From: Pseudomonadota bacterium
GTDB lineage: Bacteria > Pseudomonadota > Gammaproteobacteria > Burkholderiales > Casimicrobiaceae
DNA: 6,393 nt
Assembly: GCA_029571495.1 (NCBI GenBank)
Contig: JAKPSO010000993.1
Location: forward strand, 1 to 6,393
Reading direction: 5' to 3'
This document shows positions 1 to 6,393 of this stretch, piece by piece; the first letter of the stretch is position 1; every line of letters starts with the position of its first letter. The notes under the pieces are model-generated. The model was not told the DNA's origin and did not search any database. It saw only the letters and a program-made list of their open reading frames with translations. The translations under genes and the position numbers were made by a program.

Positions 1-875
1 GCCATCGCGTGCGCGGCGACCGCGCTCATGCTCGGTTGTTGTTGCGACGGCGCGTTTGCGCCTAGCCCGGACCGCGTGGGCTGTCCGACGCCGATGACGA
101 GAATGTCGTGCGCACCGAGGTGAAGCGCCGGCGACAACGGCGAAATCTGACGCATTGAGCCATCGCCGAAAAACTCACGCTGACCGTCGACGACCAACGG
201 CGTGGCGGGAAAGACGAACGGGATCGCGCTCGACGCCATTAAGTGCTCAGACTTGATCTCCTGAAACGTCGAGCGTCGCCCAGGACGCACCCACGGCTGC
301 ATGGCCGACTCGCCCTCGTATCGCTGACAAAACGTCCAATGCACTCCGCTTGAATAGCTCGACGCAGTCACCGCGAGCGCGGAAATGGCGTTTGCGCGAA
401 TGGCGCGATCAATGCCATCGTACGCAACCGCACGACGCAGCGTTTCAACGAGTGGCGCGTTGTCGAGCATCGCGCCGTGCGAGATCACGCCGCGCGTGAG
501 ATTGAGCGCAGCGAAATATTTGTTGCGACCGCCAAACCAAGAATTGCTCGACGTTTTGTTGAGTTGGTAAACATCGGCCGAGCGAACACCCGACCAAAAC
601 TTCGCAAGTTCTTCGAATGCATCGATGCCAATCTCGGCGTACCCCGCGAGGGAAGCTGCGTTCAGCGCACCCGCCGACGTGCCTACCAATACTTCAAACG
701 GAAAGGGTTGTGCGCCGGCGACTTCGCCGACAGGCGACTGGCCGAGCATCGCTGCGATTGCGCGCAGCACGCCGACTTGGTACGCGGTGCGCGCACCACC
801 GCCCATCAACACCAAAGCGCGAACTTGCCGCGTTGGCGACGCTAGGCTTGATGCAATGACGGTTTCGAGCGCCAT
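1..875 (-). CDS. Patatin-like phospholipase family protein (3' end beyond window)
   Basis: Predicted lipid acyl hydrolase of the bacterial patatin family, acting on phospholipid or related ester bonds. The visible 291 residues form one unbroken frame that runs off the left edge, so the C-terminus is missing. Seen directly: a glycine-rich oxyanion-hole segment MGGGARTAYQVGVL (residues 24-37), nucleophile elbow GTSAG (65-69, Ser67), and catalytic-Asp motif GDGS (237-240, Asp238) followed by MRQISPLSPALHLGA and an ILVIGVG strand, a block typical of stand-alone proteobacterial patatins. No signal peptide or membrane segment is evident, so a cytoplasmic location is inferred. The ATG at 875 is chosen because an in-frame TAG lies two codons upstream; no good Shine-Dalgarno precedes it. 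A later start near residue 21 would remove the strand before the GGG loop. It lies 52 bases after tssH on the same strand, so co-transcription is possible. A T6SS lipase effector is an alternative, but no VgrG, PAAR or immunity gene is visible. Confidence 0.9.
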   Translation of the reverse strand, partial: MALETVIASSLASPTRQVRALVLMGGGARTAYQVGVLRAIAAMLGQSPVGEVAGAQPFPFEVLVGTSAGALNAASLAGYAEIGIDAFEELAKFWSGVRSADVYQLNKTSSNSWFGGRNKYFAALNLTRGVISHGAMLDNAPLVETLRRAVAYDGIDRAIRANAISALAVTASSYSSGVHWTFCQRYEGESAMQPWVRPGRRSTFQEIKSEHLMASSAIPFVFPATPLVVDGQREFFGDGSMRQISPLSPALHLGAHDILVIGVGQPTRSGLGANAPSQQQPSMSAVAAHAM

Positions 876-927
876 GCGCTACCGGACCGCAGCGTTGTCG
901 CGGCCTCGCTCGCGCACGCGTCTCACG

Positions 928-3615
928 CTATGCCGTCGCGTCGAAATCGTAGGTGAAATCTCCATCGGCCACACCGAGCGCAATACTTTGCAGCGCTTTT
1001 CCGTCGATCGTGCGGCGCAGATATTCCTCGGACAAACGCGGCAATATGGTGTTGGTGAGAATCGCGTCGATCATGCGACCACCGCTCTCGATTTCCGTGC
1101 AGCGCGACGAGATGAGTTTCACCACGTCGTCGGAGTACGTGAAGGACGCCTTGTGGTTTTCGGCAATGCGCTTCTTGATGCGACCAAGCTGAAGGCGGAT
1201 GATGTTCCCCAGCATTTCGTCGCTCAACGGGAAGTACGGCACGACCTGAATGCGGCCGAGCAGCGCCGCAGGGAACACCTTCAGGAGCGGTTCGCGCAGT
1301 GCCTTCGCAATGTCCTCGGGCTCCGGCATCAGTTCCGGATCGCGCGTCATGCTCATGATCAGTTCTGACCCGACGTTACTGGTCAAAATGATCACCGTGT
1401 TCTTGAAGTCAATCAAGCGGCCCTCGCCGTCTTCCATGATGCCTTTGTCGAACACCTGGAAGAAGATTTCGTGCACGTCGCTGTGTGCTTTCTCGACTTC
1501 GTCGAGCAGGACGACGCTGTACGGCTTGCGTCGCACCGCTTCGGTCAACACACCGCCTTCGCCATAGCCGACGTAGCCCGGAGGTGCGCCTTTGAGCGTG
1601 GAGACGGTGTGCGCCTCCTGAAACTCGCTCATGTTGATGGTGATCATGTTTTGCTCGCCGCCGTAGAGCTGTTCGGCGAGTGTCAACGCGGTTTCGGTTT
1701 TGCCGACGCCCGACGGGCCGACGAGCATGAACACGCCAATCGGTTTGTTCGGGTTGTCGAGCTTCGCGCGGCTGGTTTGAATGCGTTTCGCGATCATGTC
1801 CAAACCGTGGCGTTGACCGATGACGCGTTGGTTAAGTGTGTCGGCAATCTTGAGGATGGCTTCGACTTCGTTTTTCACCATGCGACCGACGGGAATACCA
1901 GTCCAATCAGCGACGACCGACGCGACGGCCTGTGCGTCAACAGCCGGGAGGATGAGCGGTGAATCACCTTGCATACCCGCAAGCTTGGCTTGCAATTCGC
2001 CGAGTTCTTTGAGCATCGCCGCACGCGCGTCGTCACCGATCGGCACGGCTGTATCAACCTTGCCGTCGCCCGAACCGCGCAGCTTGCTGCGTAGGTCGAG
2101 AATGGTGTCGACGAGCGTCTTTTCTTCTTTCCAGCGCGCATCCAGCGTTGCCAGCCGCTCGGCTTGAACCGCGCGAACGGCAGCGGCCTCGTCTCTACGG
2201 GTGCCGATGTCGATGCCGACTGCCGCTTCGCGATCAATGATCCCAAGTTCTACATCGAGCATTTCAATCTTACGCAACGTGTCTTCGACTTCGGGGGGCG
2301 TCGCGTGTTGACTCACAGCCACGCGCGCGCAACTGGTGTCGAGAAGACTCACCGCCTTGTCCGGCAGCTGCCTTGCAGGGATGTAACGATGCGAAAGGTT
2401 CACCGCAGCTGCAATAGCTTCGTCCAGCAACAACACTTTGTGATGCTTTTCAAGCACGCTTGCGACGCCACGCAACATGGCGACGGCCTTTGCTTCATCA
2501 GGCTCAGGGACTTGCACGACTTGGAACCGGCGCGTCAACGCCGGGTCTTTTTCAATGTACTTTTTGTACTCGGCCCACGTCGTCGCACCGATAGTGCGCA
2601 GCGTGCCGCGCGCCAGCGCAGGCTTCAGCAAGTTGGCCGCATCGCCGGTGCCTGCAGCACCACCAGCACCGACCAGCGTATGTACCTCATCAACGAACAA
2701 GATAATTGGCTTAGGGCTCGCTTGAACCTCGTCGATCACCTGACGCAGGCGCTGCTCGAACTCGCCCTTCATGCTCGCACCGGCCTGCAGCAAACCAATG
2801 TCAAGCGTCAGCAGCGAAACGTCCTTCAATTGCGGAGGCACGTCGCCCTTCGCGAGACGAAGCGCGAAACCCTCCACCACAGCCGTTTTGCCGACGCCGG
2901 CTTCGCCCGTGAGAATTGGGTTGTTTTGTCGACGGCGCATCAAAATGTCGACGATCTGCCGAATCTCTTCGTCGCGTCCAGTCACCGGGTCAAGCTCACC
3001 CTTCTTGGCCTTTTCTGTCAGGTCGATGGAGTATTTTTTGAGGGCTTCTTGTTTGCCCATTTGCGCCGGGGCCATGGCACCGCTGGCCTCACCCGGCTCG
3101 CCACCCAAGCCGCTGCCGTCGCTGGCCGCCAAGGCCTCTTCCGGCGAGCCCTTCACTATGTCGGGCAGTTTGTCCGACAGCGCATCAATGCCGAGTTTTT
3201 CGAACTCCTTTGAAATCCCATACAGGATGTTTCGAAGACCCATGGTCTTGACGAGTCCGACCATGACGTAGCCGCTACGGACTTGTGCATCGCCGTACTT
3301 CAGCGTGCCGTACACCCATGCGCGCTCCACCGCGCTTTCGATGTGCTCGGAGAGATCAGAAATCGCGGTTGCTCCGCGCGGCAAGCGATCGAGCGCCTTC
3401 GTGAGGTCCGCAGCGAGCTTCGACGCATCGACTTCGAAGTGACGGACGATGCGATGCACGTCACTGTCATTGTTGCTGAGAATCTGATGCAACCAATGCA
3501 CGAGCTCAACGTAGGGGTTGCCACGCAGTTTGCAAAACACCGTCGCGCCTTCAATGGCCTTGTAGAGCAACGGATTGAGTTTTCCAAACAACGCTGTACG
3601 ACTGATTTCCGACAT
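928..3615 (-). CDS. tssH: T6SS AAA+ ATPase ClpV (TssH), complete
   Basis: Hexameric Clp/Hsp100-type unfoldase that disassembles the contracted TssB/TssC sheath in the cytoplasm, recycling it for another round of type VI secretion. Length 895 aa is normal for ClpV. Domains in order: N-terminal sheath-binding domain (about 1-155, containing NPYVELVHWL at 33-42); a Gly/Ala/Ser/Glu-rich linker (about 155-190); AAA-1 with Walker A GEAGVGKT (237-244), pore loop KGEF (283-286), Walker B ILFVDE (305-310) and arginines in TRRF (361-364); a charged helical middle domain (about 440-550); AAA-2 with Walker A GPSGVGKT (633-640), pore loop GYVG (680-683), Walker B VVLLDEVEKAH (701-711), sensor-1 LTSN (744-747) and sensor-2 GGRMID (845-850). 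All catalytic motifs look intact. The short ClpV-type N-domain and the T6SS neighbours separate it from ClpB. The ATG at 3615 is preceded by a good Shine-Dalgarno. It follows tssG by 39 bases and is probably in the same operon. Confidence 0.98.
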   Translation of the reverse strand: MSEISRTALFGKLNPLLYKAIEGATVFCKLRGNPYVELVHWLHQILSNNDSDVHRIVRHFEVDASKLAADLTKALDRLPRGATAISDLSEHIESAVERAWVYGTLKYGDAQVRSGYVMVGLVKTMGLRNILYGISKEFEKLGIDALSDKLPDIVKGSPEEALAASDGSGLGGEPGEASGAMAPAQMGKQEALKKYSIDLTEKAKKGELDPVTGRDEEIRQIVDILMRRRQNNPILTGEAGVGKTAVVEGFALRLAKGDVPPQLKDVSLLTLDIGLLQAGASMKGEFEQRLRQVIDEVQASPKPIILFVDEVHTLVGAGGAAGTGDAANLLKPALARGTLRTIGATTWAEYKKYIEKDPALTRRFQVVQVPEPDEAKAVAMLRGVASVLEKHHKVLLLDEAIAAAVNLSHRYIPARQLPDKAVSLLDTSCARVAVSQHATPPEVEDTLRKIEMLDVELGIIDREAAVGIDIGTRRDEAAAVRAVQAERLATLDARWKEEKTLVDTILDLRSKLRGSGDGKVDTAVPIGDDARAAMLKELGELQAKLAGMQGDSPLILPAVDAQAVASVVADWTGIPVGRMVKNEVEAILKIADTLNQRVIGQRHGLDMIAKRIQTSRAKLDNPNKPIGVFMLVGPSGVGKTETALTLAEQLYGGEQNMITINMSEFQEAHTVSTLKGAPPGYVGYGEGGVLTEAVRRKPYSVVLLDEVEKAHSDVHEIFFQVFDKGIMEDGEGRLIDFKNTVIILTSNVGSELIMSMTRDPELMPEPEDIAKALREPLLKVFPAALLGRIQVVPYFPLSDEMLGNIIRLQLGRIKKRIAENHKASFTYSDDVVKLISSRCTEIESGGRMIDAILTNTILPRLSEEYLRRTIDGKALQSIALGVADGDFTYDFDATA

Positions 3616-3619
3616 GGTT

Positions 3620-3627
3620 CTTCCCCT
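3620..3627 (-). promoter_or_regulatory. Ribosome binding site of tssH/clpV
   Basis: On the minus strand the sequence reads AGGGGAAG, with the AGGGGA core ending 6 bases before the ATG at 3615. It is the best Shine-Dalgarno match in the window, lies within the 39-base tssG-tssH gap, and supports the chosen clpV start. No promoter-like pair of boxes was recognised in that gap. Confidence 0.7.
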
Positions 3628-3654
3628 ATTCGATCTAAGTGATGGCGTACGGGT

Positions 3655-4770
3655 CTACACAGCCCGAACGTTAGTTAATCTTTCCGCATCGAGAATGACG
3701 TCATCGGCGTCCGAATTGCGACGTCCCACGGGCATGCCAAGCCAGCTTGTCCAACCTAGCTTGCCATACACGCCCAGCCGTGCGGCCGGAACTTCGTCAC
3801 GCTTCAGCACGATTTGCGCGTCCCAAGCGAGCTCCACGCCGACGTAGTTGCGCACCCAGTCACGCGTTTGCACGAAGCGTGTGCGTCCGGGCAAATACCG
3901 TTCGAACTCGACGAGCGACATCGGTCCAATGCGAAGGCGGAATTTGTGTTGTACATCCGGCACACGAACCCCGGCGATTGCTCCCTGACCGAGGCGACTC
4001 GACGGCGTGCCTAGCTCAATGCGGTGCTGACTACCTTCGCCAGCGCTTGCGACTGACGCCAATCGCGTTCGATCAGACTCGGCAAGTCGCAGCCACTGCA
4101 TGCAATATTCCTGCATGATCACCGTGACGCGAAGCAGCGCCCCGAGCGCGCGCACCAACCCCTCCGGGTTACGCGTCTGGCGTACCAGATGCCCCGCGTG
4201 GTGCAGCTTGAGGTGATCAGGCACCGCGTCGCGATTGCGCAACGATGGCTGTCCAAGGCCGATCAAGCTTGATGCGTAGCGACCAAAATGGTCTCGCCAT
4301 GGATTGTCCAGACTCGTGACCGCCTGACAGTCAGCCCACGCGCGATATGACAGCAAAATCATGCGGTGCTGAAAGATGTCGCAAAACCGCGCGATCGTCT
4401 CGTCTTTGTAATGCAGTATCCGTTCTTGCACGAACTCCGTCAGATGCTGCGGCAACGCGCCATTGGGGCCGAACAGACCAAAGTGATGCACGGCAAGCCG
4501 GCCAAGGCCTTTTGCGGCTACGCCTTCGCGGTATTGGTAAAGCGTAGACGGCGCGAACATCAACGAAGGATGCTGTGTCAGTCGAATAGGCTCGTCACGC
4601 GGGCGCGGAGCACGGCCAAGCGCTACATTGCCCTCGACGTTGGCGTCGATCTGGCGCATCGTGTAATAAAAATCAAAACGCGTCGCGTCGGCGGACAGAC
4701 CCGAAAACAAACGAGCCAGCCGAGCTTCGGATTGCCCAGGCGGTCTTTCGATGGGCGCAACGTCACTCAT
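3655..4770 (-). CDS. tssG: T6SS baseplate subunit TssG
   Basis: Structural component of the T6SS baseplate wedge (TssE-F-G-K); TssG partners with two TssF copies and helps connect to TssK and the membrane complex. It has no enzymatic motif. The 371-aa product is near the usual family length. Family hallmarks seen: a RFDFYYTMRQ segment near the N-terminus (31-40), FGLFGPNGALPQHL (97-110), FRLRIGPMSLVEFERYLPG (277-295), WVRNYVG (305-311) and a C-terminal KLGWTSWLG (337-345). The frame also opens at a TTG at 4803, 11 codons upstream, but the ATG at 4770 is preferred because it overlaps the tssF stop as ATGA, a classic coupled junction, and the 11 extra residues do not look like family sequence. 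Only a weak GGA-type Shine-Dalgarno precedes this ATG, consistent with reliance on coupling to tssF. It ends 39 bases before tssH. Confidence 0.95.
   Translation of the reverse strand: MSDVAPIERPPGQSEARLARLFSGLSADATRFDFYYTMRQIDANVEGNVALGRAPRPRDEPIRLTQHPSLMFAPSTLYQYREGVAAKGLGRLAVHHFGLFGPNGALPQHLTEFVQERILHYKDETIARFCDIFQHRMILLSYRAWADCQAVTSLDNPWRDHFGRYASSLIGLGQPSLRNRDAVPDHLKLHHAGHLVRQTRNPEGLVRALGALLRVTVIMQEYCMQWLRLAESDRTRLASVASAGEGSQHRIELGTPSSRLGQGAIAGVRVPDVQHKFRLRIGPMSLVEFERYLPGRTRFVQTRDWVRNYVGVELAWDAQIVLKRDEVPAARLGVYGKLGWTSWLGMPVGRRNSDADDVILDAERLTNVRAV
4767..4770 (-). promoter_or_regulatory. tssF-tssG stop/start overlap (ATGA), translational coupling site
   Basis: On the minus strand the four bases ATGA contain the tssG start (ATG, 4770-4768) and the tssF stop (TGA, 4769-4767). 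Such overlaps commonly let a terminating ribosome restart on the next gene, which fits two proteins that assemble in one complex. The coupling itself is inferred; the overlap is seen. Confidence 0.75.
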
Positions 4771-6393
4771 GCCGTGGGCCGCCGTCCAATGCGTGGAGCC
4801 CAAGTCCCGATCGAGCCGCGCTGGATGCTGCGCAGTGAAAATTCGGTGAACGAGTTAACTCCGACGTGGCGCGAGAAGAACTGTTCCAACACAGCGCCAA
4901 GAAGCCACGGGCTGACGCCCGCGAACGGCAGTTCGTCGACTTCGAGATCTAACGACACACCTCGCCCAAAAACTATCGGGCCACGGTGAGGCACGCGGCG
5001 ATTGACGGCGTTGACCGCCATTTTCTGCACGCCGCCCACTTGTGTGTCGGTGCCCGCCCCGCCAACGCGGGCGTACAGCGCCAACAGCTCACGGAGCGCA
5101 CTCGCACCTTGTTCCGCGTCTAAGTCCGTGAGTGTGAGGTAGTTGAGACTCAGATGTGAAATCAAGCGCCACGTGATTTCTCGTTCGGCGAGCGCTGGAC
5201 TCGGGCGAGTCGGGCTGACAATGAATTTGATCGCGTCTACTGGCGCGGACGCGACCAACGTGAGGTCCGATTCTGAGTTTCCGATCGGCGTGAGTAGAGG
5301 CAGATCTCGATTGGTACACAAAGCGTCGACAGTGACTTGTCTCAACTCTGCGGAAAAAGGGGCTTCCTTTGCGTCGACGAGTGACAAGAAACATTCGGAG
5401 CCGATGTAGCCTGTTCGCGGACCGTGGCGCCGCGAATGGTCCGACAGCATACGCGGCTCTCGGCGTACGGAAAAGTATGCGCCTGCGCCTCGACGGTCAA
5501 CGTCCGCCGCCGCATAGAACGGGTGGAACACCATCTCTCGGTCCGACTCGGTGTGATGCCCTGTGACGCGTTGAATGCTGTGAATTTCGAAATCCAGTGG
5601 GCGCGTACGCTCGATGACAGCGTGGTACTCAAAGCGCGTTGATGTCACCGGAATTCGATCCGACGTGCGCTGAAACAAATTGATCACCGGCGAGCAGTAG
5701 AGCGCGAAATTGTCGGCATCGATGACCGCCTCAAGCGCTGGATTCGCCTGCTTGAGCAAAACGACAATTTCGAACTTGGTGCCAGTGATGCCGCGCAGCG
5801 ACCGCTGCAAGTCGTTAAGCGAGAAAAACCGAAAGCGGTCAGGAAACGCAAAATACTCGTGGAGCAGTCGATGCCCGTCGAACGCACGCGACTCGACCGG
5901 CAGCAGCGCCTGTTCCGTGCCGAATCCCTCAGTTTTTAGAGCGTCGGGCGGGTACGGCGTCAGGTTTCGAATGGGCAAGCCGCCAGCATGCACGACGAGG
6001 CCGACGCACTGTGTGTGCAGAAGCTCCTGTAATTTCGACGTAATGTCCGCCGGCCCCTTAATGAACACCGGCAAGGAGTCGAGCTTCAACGCAGAGACGT
6101 CGACGTGATTGGTCGTTTCGAACGCGAGGCGCAATGCGCCGCGAATAGGCGCGCCCCAACGGTATCCGGCGATGGGCAAATCCGGCGGAGCGGCCGTCAG
6201 CCGGGCTTCGACAAGTCGTGCTGGCCAAATCGTGACATCGTGAGCGGTGCGAAATTCGCATGCGGTCTGTTCTTGCGCCGGCAGTCGAGCCCGAAGGCGA
6301 GACTGCCTCGGCAGGACATGTCCATCTGGCGACCCGCCCTCCGATTTCGACGGTTCAAATTGCACGATGCCCATCGCAGGCGTCGGTGACAGA
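4767..6393 (-). CDS. tssF: T6SS baseplate subunit TssF (5' end beyond window)
   Basis: Structural baseplate wedge protein that pairs with TssG and helps position the Hcp tube and sheath under the membrane complex. The visible frame gives 541 residues. The ATG at 6374 should not be taken as the start: the frame stays open to the window edge, and the upstream codons read LSPTPA before MGIVQFEP, matching the family's usual internal 'APTPSM-VVQFQP' region. About 80-90 N-terminal residues are therefore expected outside the window, which would bring the total to the usual 600-odd. Hallmarks, numbered from the internal Met at 6374: QTACEFRTAHDVTIWP (36-51), GHRLLHEYFAFPDRFRFF (167-184), a FALYCSPVINLF segment near the middle, HLSLNYLTL, and the C-terminal LLGAVLEQFFSRHVGVNSFT. 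No frameshift or internal stop was seen. It overlaps tssG by 4 bases. Confidence 0.96.
   Translation of the reverse strand, partial: LSPTPAMGIVQFEPSKSEGGSPDGHVLPRQSRLRARLPAQEQTACEFRTAHDVTIWPARLVEARLTAAPPDLPIAGYRWGAPIRGALRLAFETTNHVDVSALKLDSLPVFIKGPADITSKLQELLHTQCVGLVVHAGGLPIRNLTPYPPDALKTEGFGTEQALLPVESRAFDGHRLLHEYFAFPDRFRFFSLNDLQRSLRGITGTKFEIVVLLKQANPALEAVIDADNFALYCSPVINLFQRTSDRIPVTSTRFEYHAVIERTRPLDFEIHSIQRVTGHHTESDREMVFHPFYAAADVDRRGAGAYFSVRREPRMLSDHSRRHGPRTGYIGSECFLSLVDAKEAPFSAELRQVTVDALCTNRDLPLLTPIGNSESDLTLVASAPVDAIKFIVSPTRPSPALAEREITWRLISHLSLNYLTLTDLDAEQGASALRELLALYARVGGAGTDTQVGGVQKMAVNAVNRRVPHRGPIVFGRGVSLDLEVDELPFAGVSPWLLGAVLEQFFSRHVGVNSFTEFSLRSIQRGSIGTWAPRIGRRPTA

Noticed and set aside
899..914. 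CGCG...CGCG inverted repeat as a terminator after tssH
   Set aside because: The stem is only 4 bp and no T-run follows on the minus strand, so it does not support a rho-independent terminator.
625..1368. Plus-strand open frame of 247 codons spanning the tssH-patatin junction
   Set aside because: It is antisense to both the patatin N-terminus and the clpV C-terminus and shows no family signature; both opposing genes have clear motifs.
2164..3213. Long plus-strand open frame of 349 codons
   Set aside because: It lies wholly antisense to clpV, whose frame carries unmistakable Walker and pore-loop motifs. The antisense product is rich in Arg, His, Gln and Leu with no recognisable domain, as expected for the complement of a GC-rich gene.
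4366..4989. Plus-strand open frame of 207 codons
   Set aside because: Antisense to tssG and the 3' end of tssF, Arg-rich, with no domain; a shadow of the real genes.
6372..6374. ATG at 6374 as the tssF start
   Set aside because: The upstream in-frame codons (LSPTPA) continue TssF family sequence to the window edge, and the product would lack the conserved N-terminal helical region. It is an internal methionine.

Overview
The window shows four genes in tandem, all on the minus strand, filling almost every base. They form the tail of a type VI secretion system (T6SS) core operon plus one downstream phospholipase-family gene. In transcription order (right to left): tssF (baseplate; its 5' end lies beyond base 6393), tssG (baseplate; overlaps the tssF stop by an ATGA junction), tssH/clpV (AAA+ disassembly ATPase, complete, 895 aa), and a patatin-like phospholipase cut off by the left edge. 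The order tssF-tssG-tssH is the usual one at the end of a tssB-C-(hcp)-E-F-G-H run in proteobacterial T6SS(i) clusters, so tssE and the sheath genes would be expected to the right. That placement is inference; those genes are not in the window.

The genes work together as follows. TssF and TssG belong to the wedge subcomplex of the cytoplasmic baseplate, on which the Hcp tube and the TssB/TssC sheath are built. After the sheath contracts and fires, ClpV recognises and unfolds the contracted TssBC sheath with ATP so the subunits can be reused. The patatin-like protein carries a complete Ser/Asp catalytic dyad and is predicted to hydrolyse lipid acyl esters. Its link to the T6SS rests only on orientation and a 52-base spacing, and it resembles a widespread stand-alone bacterial patatin family at least as well as a secreted effector.

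The organism is most likely a Pseudomonadota member, plausibly a betaproteobacterium (Burkholderiales-like). This rests on moderately high GC with strong G/C preference at third codon positions, the T6SS(i) gene set and order, and the character of the ClpV, TssF and patatin sequences. The assignment below phylum is a guess from sequence flavour.

No RNA gene, insertion sequence, CRISPR array, long repeat, attachment site or convincing terminator was seen. The only noncoding stretches are 39 bases (tssG-tssH) and 52 bases (tssH-patatin). I found no convincing undescribed system; the main point worth a second look is the patatin gene attached to the T6SS operon.
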